Virus record (IMG/VR): IMGVR_UViG_3300000563_000025
Coordinates: 1 to 24,836 of that record
Reading direction: 5' to 3' (one strand)
Origin: a virus
Length of the DNA: 24,836 bases
Positions 8,101 to 15,618 of this stretch are shown here, in pieces (the first letter of the stretch is position 1; every line of letters begins with the position of its first letter). A program made the position numbers and the translations under genes. The notes under the pieces were generated by a model. That model was not told the origin of the DNA and did not search any database. It worked only from the letters and a program-made list of their open reading frames with translations.

Positions 8101-8795
8101 TAAGAGAAAAAATATTACTGAAAATTGATAAAAATAATGAATTAATAAAAAACGAGTTTACTACATACGAATTAGGACTCAAAAACTTTGATTTAGATTC
8201 GATTGATGAAGCAATAACATTAGAAGAGAAAGAAGTTAAGTTTTGGAATAAAACAGGGTATGATCCGAGATTAATTTGGAATGGATTTAAATTATCTGAA
8301 GAAAATAAAATTTATTATGAAATATATGAAAATGCATTAGATTACCTAAATGATTTAATGAAAAAATCGAATAAACAACAAATAAAATCTATAAACGATA
8401 AATATGAAAAAGGTGATTTAATATTAATAAAAAATGATAACAACTATAAAATCGGTTTATATAATGGAATATATGTTAAAATTATAAGAGAAGACATAAA
8501 AATTCCTAAATCAAAAATCGAATTAGAATTGGAAAAAAAGGAAAAGGAAAATGAGAAGAAAATTGAAAAGTTGAACAAATCATTTATTTCGGAAAAAGAA
8601 GATTGTGAGAAAAATGAAAAATTTAAAGAATATGCATTTGAAAAATTTAAAAAAGAATTTACTAGTTTTAAAGATATGAAAATTGATGAATTATATGAGA
8701 ATTTTGGTGATGAATTTAATGATATATTTAACGAATTTATTGCTGGTTTGAAAGAAAATGAAAACAATATTAATGATTTGAATGATTTAGATTAA
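5160..8795 (+). CDS. Family B DNA polymerase with 3'-5' exonuclease
   Basis: This is the replicative polymerase, 1211 residues against about 900 for T4 gp43. Exonuclease motifs are Exo I FDIET (Asp192, Glu194), Exo II GFNSEEFD (Asp259) and Exo III YLLDD (Tyr447, Asp451). Polymerase motifs are A, DFASLYP (533-539); B, KTLNNSLYG (620-628); and C at AVTDG (672-676). Motif C is unusual: the common DTDS is VTDG, keeping the metal-binding Asp675 but losing the first Asp. About 190 residues lie between Exo II and Exo III, roughly 85 more than in T4-type enzymes. After the thumb region there is a charged, coiled-coil-like tail (about 1080-1211) that could hold a clamp or partner contact. It is the last gene before the first GTATTTAT promoter. 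Confidence 0.95.
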   Translation: MVDIDKTKIISEIKSFLEGYNDDLKFIVNVETNPSTNVAECIIHEPNKEPIIKKVLYEPFIYMKDLSKTEYSLYYGKSDELIKAKQVKHGIKIIKLNTGNQKRLIDGYCYKLTSSKSFYDIINYLRDGGLNPYEKARDVDGELIKDVNDKYVFLYRNLYFSVKPTEQFFISTKSRLFRGFEEYDDVHKLTFDIETTGLRYKRSRIFSIGVRDNRGFETIIEVDKVNDDSSEIEIIRDFFNLIDYLKPAVICGFNSEEFDFEYILGRVKLLGINIDALPTGLKKEIKLKRKPNSPVKYGNTSDKYTATQMWGYSVIDILHAAKKTAAINSDIKETKLKYLAKFEKVAKSNRTYINGDDNKIGEYYTKNDVFLINDNNEYIEIPLEHQSLGKKLYKLQTNKNKLNAEEYKTLKKKYLSGNNNFIKWFKEHALPKNMINFITGKKIVKQYLLDDLWETESIDNLYNQSSFMLAKLVPTTYQRICTMGTASQWNLLLTTWSYENDLAIPYPDKKEKFSGGLARCFKMGYTKTIKKIDFASLYPMIQLEDIVFPFFDITGVMEKMLLYFTTTRNIYKKLALNNKLNNEEVVLLRQIDHDAHEKYLNGEIMDVDIAKFKIKQLPIKTLNNSLYGALGSDIAFNWSDNICASKITCTARLHLRHAIDWFNKFGLVPLLAVTDGINFHVPDKTNIRVINDKIIEESYEETIDKMWIYDDKTGVDALIKKFNKEEMKTSFMSVDDDGDGESSLNLSRINYATLIKEKDKKSNEIKEKIKLTGNTIKSKVMPEYVVDFIDVGLKLILQGKGKEFVNYYHSYAEDIFYKQIPLKKIANKNKMKLTIKEYLNRGNDKNGRKKAMQAHMELLIQERERIAEELFEKYKNELEINKPIEKLKIKDKLKLVEDYMPLEPELDSTIYYINTGYVKSHGEASIIKDKETGEKRIASSLISNDDLNNNPDMKGEYNVSKYLDAFNKRVKSILVGFDPEIREKILLKIDKNNELIKNEFTTYELGLKNFDLDSIDEAITLEEKEVKFWNKTGYDPRLIWNGFKLSEENKIYYEIYENALDYLNDLMKKSNKQQIKSINDKYEKGDLILIKNDNNYKIGLYNGIYVKIIREDIKIPKSKIELELEKKEKENEKKIEKLNKSFISEKEDCEKNEKFKEYAFEKFKKEFTSFKDMKIDELYENFGDEFNDIFNEFIAGLKENENNINDLNDLD

Positions 8796-8811
8796 AATAT
8801 GAGATTTTTTA

Positions 8812-8826
8812 GTATTTATTAAAAAA
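8812..8826 (+). promoter_or_regulatory. Putative phage late promoter (GTATTTAT type)
   Basis: GTATTTAT at 8812-8819 is followed by TAAAAAA and lies 18 bases before the ATG at 8838. It is the first of seven such elements in the window and sits right after the DNA polymerase gene, where replication genes give way to late-type genes. Confidence 0.55.
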
Positions 8827-8837
8827 GAGATTTAATC

Positions 8838-9530
8838 ATGGAAAAAATATATAAAAAAAAGAAAATTAGTGAAGTTGTTGATTCATATGGTGAATTAATT
8901 GGTGGTGATGATAAACCAAGATCAGGTGTTGATTTAGAGTCACAAGCAAGTAATACAACAGACTATAATGCTAAAGTTAAAGCACAGCCATTTAGATATG
9001 ACATGTTAGGTCGTTTTGGGTTTACAATGTTACCTTTTTTTGAAGGTGATGGTAATGAAGATGTTAATGATAATGAAAACGAATTATTATCTAATATTGC
9101 TAAAATTTTACATAAGAATTATTTAAATACTCTTGAATATTATTATAGAAACCCCAATAAATTAAAAAGTGATTTTAGGAAACAATCAAAATTAGATTTT
9201 GATTCAATGCCAGAAGATAAGCAAAAAGAGTTATTTGAAATTACTAAGGAAATAATTGGAATAATACACCCTCATTTAGAAGATACTGATGATGAAAATA
9301 AAAACGAGGTGTTAGATCCAAAAAAGGTTGATGATACACAAAAAAATACTTTAGCTGCAGGTGGTAAAGGTTTAAAAAATGAAGAAAAGGTGTTAGAAAA
9401 AAAAACAAAAGAAGAATTAACTAAAAAAAATAAAGATAGAGAAGTGCTTGGTACTGAAACAAAAAAAATTGCTGGATTATTAAATAAAGTAGATGAAAAA
9501 TTAAAAAATATATTAGAAAAGGTAGATTAA
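8838..9530 (+). CDS. Unknown late protein, acidic and helical
   Basis: The 230-residue product has a basic N-terminus (KIYKKKK), a low-complexity acidic stretch near residues 70-85, a predicted helical centre, and a long charged helix-forming C-terminal half rich in Lys and Glu. Such composition occurs in phage head-core and other assembly proteins, but no family is recognised. It is the first gene behind a GTATTTAT element, so it is likely expressed late. Its stop overlaps the start of the Nudix fusion gene by one base (TAATG), pointing to coupled translation. Confidence 0.7.
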   Translation: MEKIYKKKKISEVVDSYGELIGGDDKPRSGVDLESQASNTTDYNAKVKAQPFRYDMLGRFGFTMLPFFEGDGNEDVNDNENELLSNIAKILHKNYLNTLEYYYRNPNKLKSDFRKQSKLDFDSMPEDKQKELFEITKEIIGIIHPHLEDTDDENKNEVLDPKKVDDTQKNTLAAGGKGLKNEEKVLEKKTKEELTKKNKDREVLGTETKKIAGLLNKVDEKLKNILEKVD

Positions 9531-10309
9531 TGGCAAATTCAGAACTTTATGATAAAAATTTTCAAATACCTTCAAATATTATCAATTATATTCAAACAAA
9601 ATTGATAGCAAATCCACAAGGTAATGGAATTAAAAGAGCAAAAAATATTGTTAAAAACAGATACATGACGTATCAAGGATTGAAACGTTTAAAAAATTTT
9701 TTTGATTATTTTAATCCTCAAACTCAAAATAAAGTTCAATATGAATTAGCGGGTGGTGAATTAATGAAATCATTTGTTGATAGAATATTAAATAGTGAAA
9801 GAGATGCAGTTAAAAGAGGTGATGAAATAAAAAGAGATGTTAGTGTTGATAGTAATTTAGGGATAAAACCATTTAAATCCAAAACAAAATTAAATGAAAT
9901 AAATAATAAAATTAATAAAAATGTAACAATAATAATTGTTAATGAAGAAAATAAAATATTATTGTTAAAACGTAGTGATTATCCAGATCAGTGGATGCCT
10001 TCAAAATGGGCGTTAGTTGGTGGAGCTGTTGATGTAAATGAAAAACCCGAAGAAGCAATAAAAAGAGAAATTATAGAAGAAACTGGTTTAGAGATTGATG
10101 AAATAATGAATACTTTTACAATAAAAAAGAATGTTGATGATTCAATTGAATTTGTTTATGTATGTAAATATTCTGGAGATTCTAGTGAAATTGATTTAAA
10201 TGAAGAACATAGTGGTTATGGTTGGTTTTCGATTGATGAAATTAAAGAATTGGATACTGTACCACATATTATGGAATATTTAACATTATCATTTAAAAAA
10301 TATGATTAA
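9530..10309 (+). CDS. Nudix hydrolase with an extra N-terminal domain
   Basis: The 259-residue product has two parts. Residues about 10-90 form a basic, helical domain of unknown function containing IKRAKNIVKNRYMTYQGLK and LKNFFDYF. Residues about 130-259 are a complete Nudix domain. Its Nudix box fits G-x5-E-x7-REU-x-EE-x-G-U: Gly165, Glu171, Arg179-Glu180, Glu183-Glu184 and Gly186. Nudix enzymes hydrolyse nucleoside diphosphates linked to another moiety (NADH, ADP-ribose, capped RNA, oxidised dNTPs); the substrate cannot be read from the box. The gene is coupled to the upstream unknown late gene and shares its promoter, so the enzyme is probably made late. The N-terminal domain may be a targeting or virion-association module, which is inference. 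Confidence 0.88.
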   Translation: MANSELYDKNFQIPSNIINYIQTKLIANPQGNGIKRAKNIVKNRYMTYQGLKRLKNFFDYFNPQTQNKVQYELAGGELMKSFVDRILNSERDAVKRGDEIKRDVSVDSNLGIKPFKSKTKLNEINNKINKNVTIIIVNEENKILLLKRSDYPDQWMPSKWALVGGAVDVNEKPEEAIKREIIEETGLEIDEIMNTFTIKKNVDDSIEFVYVCKYSGDSSEIDLNEEHSGYGWFSIDEIKELDTVPHIMEYLTLSFKKYD

Positions 10310-10312
10310 TAA

Positions 10313-10336
10313 TGTATTTATATAAAAAATAAGAAT
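10313..10336 (+). promoter_or_regulatory. Putative phage late promoter (GTATTTAT type)
   Basis: GTATTTAT at 10314-10321 is followed by an A-rich run and AAGAAT. Bases 10313-10336 are identical over 24 bases to the element before the gp25-like gene (21908-21931). It lies 33 bases before the ATG at 10355. Confidence 0.6.
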
Positions 10337-10354
10337 CATAAAATAAAAAAAATT

Positions 10355-10621
10355 ATGAGTAAATTAATTAAACTTAGTGAAGAATTTCTTGAAAACAATT
10401 TAACGAGAAACATCTATAAAGATGATGGAAAATATCTACTCAGTCATTGTCGTGCATTATCAACTGATGGAGATAAAGGTGATTGGGGTAAAGGGAAAAA
10501 CGATAATAACGATGATTCTGTTGGTAACTTAAAAGATAGAGAACGGAGATATAAATTAAAAGCGAAAAACGATTATTCGTTTACAGATCCTTATGTTGCT
10601 GGTGAAGATAGTGAAAAATAA
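10355..10621 (+). CDS. Unknown small hydrophilic protein
   Basis: The 88-residue product is highly charged and rich in Asp, Lys, Gly and Asn in the middle, with a short hydrophobic N-terminal part and a single Cys in LLSHCRALS. It is probably largely disordered. No domain is recognised. It is the first gene after a well-formed GTATTTAT element and is followed after two bases by the WYL-like gene, so the pair is likely co-transcribed. Confidence 0.65.
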   Translation: MSKLIKLSEEFLENNLTRNIYKDDGKYLLSHCRALSTDGDKGDWGKGKNDNNDDSVGNLKDRERRYKLKAKNDYSFTDPYVAGEDSEK

Positions 10622-10623
10622 TT

Positions 10624-11505
10624 ATGATGTTATTAAATGAAAAAAAGTTATTATTCGATAAAATAAAACAATTTCGTGGTTATTTAACTGAGGGAGTTAG
10701 TGATAGTGATATTGAGAAATATATTAACAATAGAGAGTATATTTACATATATTATGGTGGTGATAGTAAAAATAGAAAGGGTTATAGAACAATAAGACCA
10801 TACGTTTTAGGTGTTTCGAATGCAAATAATAAAGTAATTAGAGCTTGGCAGGATAAAGGAAGAAGTTTTAGTTTTGATAATAAACCAACACGTACAGATA
10901 GTCATGAGCATGATTATTGGGGTGAGGGTGGTAAGAGTAAACCCGGTTGGCGTTTATTTCGTCTTGATAAAATCGAACGCATATATCCAATAGGTAAAAA
11001 TTTTGTTGATAATAATAATAATGTTTTAGTTCCACCCAAATATAATGAAGGTGGTGATAAAGATATGAAAAGTATTATTGCTTTTGTTTCTACAAAAGAT
11101 AAACCACCAATAGATAGGGAAGAACCAGTAACAAAACTAGAACCAGAAGAAACTAAATGGGATAGATTTGAAAATGCTGATAAGGAAAGAAGAAAGATTA
11201 TAGATAGTGATGTAATTAAATTACGAGACATTGCAAGTAGAGTATATAAAAAAAGACATAGTGATTTTCTTGTTGCAATTAATAATAAAAATGAATATGA
11301 ATTAGTTAATATAAGGAATAAAGATAAAATTCCAGAAAAAGCTGTTGTTGGCTCATTACCATATTTATATGCCGAATATGTAAAAAAAGAACCAACAGAT
11401 AATAAGTTTTATGAAAAAAAAAGGGATGAGTTTTTAAAAAATCTTAATGAAATAAAAGAAAGTAATACAATTCCACATAAATTTACTACCTTTTTTAAAT
11501 TATAA
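10624..11505 (+). CDS. WYL-like domain protein
   Basis: The 293-residue product has at residues about 30-125 a pattern typical of WYL domains: two strands ending in IYIYYGG, then GYRTIRPYVLGV, a strand with IRAW, and the closing FRLDKIERIYPI. WYL domains are Sm-like folds that bind nucleotide or single-stranded nucleic acid ligands and often control transcription in bacterial defence and phage settings. There is no helix-turn-helix at the N-terminus, so it is not a standard WYL repressor. The C-terminal half (about 150-293) is charged and helical with no recognised family. It shares the late-type promoter of the small upstream gene. Its stop lies next to the following promoter element. Confidence 0.65.
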   Translation: MMLLNEKKLLFDKIKQFRGYLTEGVSDSDIEKYINNREYIYIYYGGDSKNRKGYRTIRPYVLGVSNANNKVIRAWQDKGRSFSFDNKPTRTDSHEHDYWGEGGKSKPGWRLFRLDKIERIYPIGKNFVDNNNNVLVPPKYNEGGDKDMKSIIAFVSTKDKPPIDREEPVTKLEPEETKWDRFENADKERRKIIDSDVIKLRDIASRVYKKRHSDFLVAINNKNEYELVNIRNKDKIPEKAVVGSLPYLYAEYVKKEPTDNKFYEKKRDEFLKNLNEIKESNTIPHKFTTFFKL

Positions 11506-11506
11506 A

Positions 11507-11522
11507 CTATTTATAATAAAAT
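11507..11522 (+). promoter_or_regulatory. Putative phage late promoter, variant CTATTTAT
   Basis: CTATTTAT at 11507-11514, then AATAAAAT. It differs from the other elements only in its first base and starts one base after the preceding stop codon (11503-11505). It lies 23 bases before the ATG at 11538. Confidence 0.45.
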
Positions 11523-11537
11523 ATAAAATTTTATAAA

Positions 11538-12215
11538 ATGAAAAAACCAATTGATTTAAATAAATTAAAAGAAGAAATTGATAATAGAAAAAAACAAAAG
11601 GATAATCCTACAATATCACCATCACATTTAGGTGAAAATAAGATTCATGGTAACACACCTAAAGATAAGTTTTTGAATGGTTTAATATCTTCATTACAAT
11701 CAGGTATAGAATCACCATCAACAAAATTAATAAAAAGTGTTGATTCTACTACATCACAAAAAAAGGGTGAACCAGTTAATGAAAATTATTTACAGGAAAA
11801 TAAAAATATTCCAAAACCCCAACCACAAGTTAATATGTCTCCTGAAAGAGATGAAGAAATGTATAAAAATTTTGAAAATCAAAATAAAAAAACATTAGCA
11901 GAATCAATAGGTGGTTATGTAAAACAACCACAAAATAATTACCAGCAACAACAATTACAATATCCACAACAACCATTACAAAATCCACAACAAGCAAATA
12001 CTGATGGGGTGTTAGTTGAAAATATAAAAAAAATGGTTGACAGTCATTTAGTTGAAAATTTTAGTGTTATTGTTGAAGATACAATTAAAAGCACTATTCT
12101 TGAAATGTATGCTGTTGAAAGAATTAAAGATGTGTTACATGAAAATAGAGAACTGATTAAAGAAGTTGTTTATGAAACAATTAGAGAGATCAAAGCTAAA
12201 TCAAAAGCAAGATAA
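11538..12215 (+). CDS. Unknown late protein with Gln/Pro-rich linker
   Basis: The 225-residue product has a charged, disordered-looking N-terminal half, a Gln/Pro/Asn-rich linker (residues about 129-152), and a C-terminal helical block (158-222) rich in Glu, Ile, Val and Lys. The arrangement resembles assembly or scaffold-type proteins in which a helical end docks on a partner, but no family is recognised. It has its own promoter variant upstream and is followed by an 82-base gap that carries another GTATTTAT element, so it may be transcribed as a single-gene unit. Confidence 0.65.
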   Translation: MKKPIDLNKLKEEIDNRKKQKDNPTISPSHLGENKIHGNTPKDKFLNGLISSLQSGIESPSTKLIKSVDSTTSQKKGEPVNENYLQENKNIPKPQPQVNMSPERDEEMYKNFENQNKKTLAESIGGYVKQPQNNYQQQQLQYPQQPLQNPQQANTDGVLVENIKKMVDSHLVENFSVIVEDTIKSTILEMYAVERIKDVLHENRELIKEVVYETIREIKAKSKAR

Positions 12216-12264
12216 TAATCTAAAACATTTTTCTTGAAAATAATATAAGTTTGAATAATCCATA

Positions 12265-12290
12265 GTATTTATTATTGTATAATATTATAA
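12265..12290 (+). promoter_or_regulatory. Putative phage late promoter (GTATTTAT type)
   Basis: GTATTTAT at 12265-12272, followed by an AT-rich tract, 25 bases before the ATG at 12298. The downstream A-run is less regular than in the other copies. Confidence 0.5.
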
Positions 12291-12297
12291 AAATTTT

Positions 12298-12567
12298 ATG
12301 GATTGGTATGATAGTTTTGAAGTTTTATTAGTTCAATTAGAAAAGTTAGATTCATTAAAAAATAAGATTAATTACGCAAACCAATATTTTAGTTGGTTTT
12401 ATTCTAATGATAATAGAATTATTTTTAAAATTAACGATATTTTGTTTTTTAAATTAGCTAAAAATGAAAATGGTGTTAATGAAAACGAAAAAGAAATTAT
12501 AACATATTATAATAATGGTTATATGGTAGCAAAAGATATTTCTTGGATTATAATAGAAAGTAATTAA
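12298..12567 (+). CDS. Unknown small protein
   Basis: The 89-residue product is rich in aromatic residues (WYDSFE, YFSWFYS, SWIIIE) and looks like a compact alpha/beta domain. No family is recognised. It starts behind a GTATTTAT element and ends 21 bases before the large CCA-adding/2H fusion gene, so the two are probably transcribed together. A role as partner of that protein is possible but only from position. Confidence 0.6.
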   Translation: MDWYDSFEVLLVQLEKLDSLKNKINYANQYFSWFYSNDNRIIFKINDILFFKLAKNENGVNENEKEIITYYNNGYMVAKDISWIIIESN

Positions 12568-12588
12568 TATCAATAATATGATTTATAA

Positions 12589-15500
12589 ATGACAAACATA
12601 AATAAACTGGAAAAGAAAGGATATAAAATATATGAATTACATGGTACTTATCATGGTAATACAGATCATTTATCAGACATAGGGAACGTATCAAAAGAAA
12701 ATAGACAAAATATGTGGGGGTTTGTTCCTAAAAGTGTTGGTGATGGTATTGGTCATGTTAATGAAAACATTATTTCTTTCATATTAAAAAGAAAAACATA
12801 TCCAGAAAAAAAAATAAAATCTCTTCCAAAACTCATAAATATATTTAATTATTGTTTAAATAATATAGATTTTGTTTTAAATAATATTGAAAACAAAAAA
12901 ACTTTTTTCGAAAATTTAATTAAACTTCAAAATTATTTAATTTTAAAAAAATGTTATAATGGTGAGAAGATATATATAAAAAATAATTCTGAGATCCATG
13001 AAGAATTTGCGGGTGGTGGTGGAGCTAAATTTACTACAGATACTGGTGTTTCGGCTTATGATGATAGTACATATAGTAATCTCGATACATCTCCATCAAT
13101 TAAAAATGATTTAGATGCAAACAGTAATTTATATAATGAAAATAAATCTAAGTTAGTTAAAATAAAAGATAAATGTAAATTAGGCGGTTTAAATGGAACA
13201 TCTAAAGCATGTAATCAAGGCGATATAAATAATTTAGAATTAAAATCAATTAAAGAAATTATTGATAATGAGATAAAAATAATAAAAGAAAGAAAAAAAT
13301 CTTGGATGTCTGGATCACAATCAGTTAAAGTAAAGGATAAGTGTAGATTAGGTGGTTTAAATGGAACTTCTAAAGCATGTAATCAAGGTGATATTGATAA
13401 TCTAGAAATAAAACCAATTGATGAAAATCAATATGATGAAGGAGTTGGAGATAAATATCTAAAAAAAAAGTATAACATACCCGATGAATTTTCAGATTTT
13501 GAGAAAAAATATAAAAAAATGAAAGGGCATGAAGAAAAGGAAGAAATTGTGACTGAAATAAAAAATATTCCAATCATTAAAAATCCAAAATCATTAAATA
13601 ATTTAGATGCTGATGTGAGAGGTGTTGTTGATAAAGAAGGAAATTTATTTACTGAACAAATTTCAGATGAATTAGTACATCAATATATGATTGAGGATTT
13701 ATCTAAACTAGGATATTTTGAATATCAGGATAATTGGGGCACGAGAATACCTGAAAATTATGTAACCATTCAACGATATAATAATACTAACAAATTTTAT
13801 CTCGGTGAATCAAATGTTATGATGTATTTACATAATTATCTTAGGGAAGATGCTAAACCAGTTATGGAAGAGTTTTTAAAAAAAGCAAAAATACGTAATC
13901 CAAAATTTGATTTTATTCCAGAAATAAAAAGGATCGAAGATGAATTATATGCGAAGAATAAAATGAAGAATTCACATACAATTAAAGATAATGTTAATGA
14001 ATCAATTTCAACATTAAATGATTTACAATTTAAAGATGAAATTAAAAAAAATGGTGGAAAAATATATTCTGTTGGTGGTGCTGTTAGGGATGAATTTTTG
14101 GGGAAAGAATCTAAAGATTTAGATATTTTAATTACTGGTATTCCAATAAGCGATTTAGTTACTATTTTAAATAATTATGGAAGGGTGTCTGAGGTAGGTG
14201 AGTCTTATGGTGTTATTAAATTTAAATCAACAGATAGTAATGAAGAAATTGATATTACAATACCTAGAACTGAAACCCCAACTGGTGGTGGTGGACATAA
14301 AGATTTTGATGTAACATCAGACCATACATTACCAATTGAGGATGATTTAAAAAGAAGAGATTTTACAATAAATGCAATTGCTAAAGATATTGACGGAAAT
14401 TTCATTGATCCGTATGGTGGTCAAGAAGATTTAAAAAATAAGATAATTCGTATTGTTAATCCTAATGCGTTTTCAGATGACCCACTTCGTATGTTACGTG
14501 GTATACAATTTTCAAGTCGTTTTGGTTTTGATATAGAACCTAAAACAATGGAATTAATCAAAAATAACTCAGATAAGATTAGTAAAATTTCACCTGAAAG
14601 AATTTTAGATGAATTAAAAAAAATTATTGATAAAGGCGGTGATAAACAATTAGGTGCAAAATTACTTAAAGAAAGTAGGTTATATAATGAAATTTTTGGT
14701 TATGATATTAGTGAATCAGAATTAAATAATTTATCATTTGAAAAAGTAAAAACTATTGGTGAATACATTTTTTTATTAACAAAACCATTATCTAATTCAG
14801 CAGAATTTTATAAAAAAAACTTAAAGGGAGATAATGAAACATATAAAGAATTAAAAGCATATGAACTAACTGAAAATACTAACATATCAAATAAAATAAT
14901 TGCTAGATCAATAGTACATAATATGTATTTAATATCGACAAAATCATTAGAAAGTGATATTCTGCCTACAACAATAAAAAATGCTGCACAAGAATTAATC
15001 CAAGGAAAATATCCAAAATCTGTAAGAGAACTTGCAATTACTGGTAATGATTTAATTGATTCAGGATTTAAAGGAGAAGAAATTGGTAAGATACAAAAAA
15101 ACATTTTATCAAAAATATACGCAGATAAAATTAGAAATAATAAGAACGAAATATTAGACTTATTAACACAAAATAAGATGAGTGAAAATTATAAATCAAC
15201 GACAAAAACAGAAATTGGAATATCATATTCCGCAGTTATTTTAGATGAAAAATCAAAGAATCGATTAATTAAAAACTTTAAAAATATAATTCCAAGTGGA
15301 TGGGAAATTTTAGCAGATCATATGACAATAAATATTGGTAGTATTGATGATGATTTTAAAAGATATCTTGGTTGGAAAGTAAAATTACAAGTAAATGAAG
15401 TAGGTATTATTGATGATATGGTTATTGCTGTAAGTGTTAGTGGTTTTGAAAGTAAAAAAGATAAACCACACATAACATTAGCAGTTAATAATGCTAAAGG

Positions 15501-15606
15501 TGCTAAACCACGAATGTCTGATGAGATAACAAAATGGTATCCAATAAAAAAACCAATATCAAGTATATTTGGAAGAGTTACAGAAGTTCCTTTTACAATT
15601 AATTGA
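12589..15606 (+). CDS. Multidomain protein: CCA-adding-type nucleotidyltransferase fused to 2H phosphoesterase
   Basis: The 1005-residue product has several parts. Residues 1-130 are helical and unknown. Residues 190-221 and 246-277 are two near-identical copies of a Cys-containing motif. Residues about 335-410 (ADVRGVVDKEGNLF onward) look like a separate unknown domain. Residues about 478-860 match the class II CCA-adding/poly(A) polymerase family: VGGAVRDEFLG (495-505), catalytic DLD (510-512), DDLKRRDFTINAIA (585-598), DPLRMLRGIQFSSRFGF (631-647) and the tail motif ITGNDLIDSGF (818-828). Residues about 876-1000 carry two H-x-T motifs, HMT (911-913) and HIT (961-963), the signature of 2H phosphoesterases, which open 2',3'-cyclic phosphates. 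Together they could heal and rebuild tRNA 3' ends. Expression follows a late-type promoter via the small upstream gene. Polyadenylation instead of CCA addition cannot be excluded. Confidence 0.88.
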   Translation: MTNINKLEKKGYKIYELHGTYHGNTDHLSDIGNVSKENRQNMWGFVPKSVGDGIGHVNENIISFILKRKTYPEKKIKSLPKLINIFNYCLNNIDFVLNNIENKKTFFENLIKLQNYLILKKCYNGEKIYIKNNSEIHEEFAGGGGAKFTTDTGVSAYDDSTYSNLDTSPSIKNDLDANSNLYNENKSKLVKIKDKCKLGGLNGTSKACNQGDINNLELKSIKEIIDNEIKIIKERKKSWMSGSQSVKVKDKCRLGGLNGTSKACNQGDIDNLEIKPIDENQYDEGVGDKYLKKKYNIPDEFSDFEKKYKKMKGHEEKEEIVTEIKNIPIIKNPKSLNNLDADVRGVVDKEGNLFTEQISDELVHQYMIEDLSKLGYFEYQDNWGTRIPENYVTIQRYNNTNKFYLGESNVMMYLHNYLREDAKPVMEEFLKKAKIRNPKFDFIPEIKRIEDELYAKNKMKNSHTIKDNVNESISTLNDLQFKDEIKKNGGKIYSVGGAVRDEFLGKESKDLDILITGIPISDLVTILNNYGRVSEVGESYGVIKFKSTDSNEEIDITIPRTETPTGGGGHKDFDVTSDHTLPIEDDLKRRDFTINAIAKDIDGNFIDPYGGQEDLKNKIIRIVNPNAFSDDPLRMLRGIQFSSRFGFDIEPKTMELIKNNSDKISKISPERILDELKKIIDKGGDKQLGAKLLKESRLYNEIFGYDISESELNNLSFEKVKTIGEYIFLLTKPLSNSAEFYKKNLKGDNETYKELKAYELTENTNISNKIIARSIVHNMYLISTKSLESDILPTTIKNAAQELIQGKYPKSVRELAITGNDLIDSGFKGEEIGKIQKNILSKIYADKIRNNKNEILDLLTQNKMSENYKSTTKTEIGISYSAVILDEKSKNRLIKNFKNIIPSGWEILADHMTINIGSIDDDFKRYLGWKVKLQVNEVGIIDDMVIAVSVSGFESKKDKPHITLAVNNAKGAKPRMSDEITKWYPIKKPISSIFGRVTEVPFTIN
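13156..13419 (+). repeat. Tandem coding repeat with Cys...CNQGD motif
   Basis: Two copies at 13156-13251 and 13324-13419, offset by 168 bases, code for 32-residue units. Both contain LGGLNGTSKACNQGD preceded by KDKC and followed by I-[ND]-NLE-x-K-x-I. Only a few residues differ (for example K/R after the first Cys). Each unit has two cysteines 12 residues apart, so a disulfide, a small metal site or a docking motif are all possible. Confidence 0.85.
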
Positions 15607-15618
15607 AAATAAATTATA

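Noticed and set aside
8812-8819. T4 late promoter TATAAATA
   Set aside because: The recurrent element reads GTATTTAT on the coding strand, the reverse orientation of the T4 motif, and every downstream gene is on the plus strand. I describe it as a separate motif.
10300-10341. Hairpin terminator after the Nudix gene (TATGATT ... AATCATA)
   Set aside because: Only seven AT-rich paired bases with a loop of more than 20 bases that contains the promoter element, and no T-run follows. Likely chance in AT-rich DNA.
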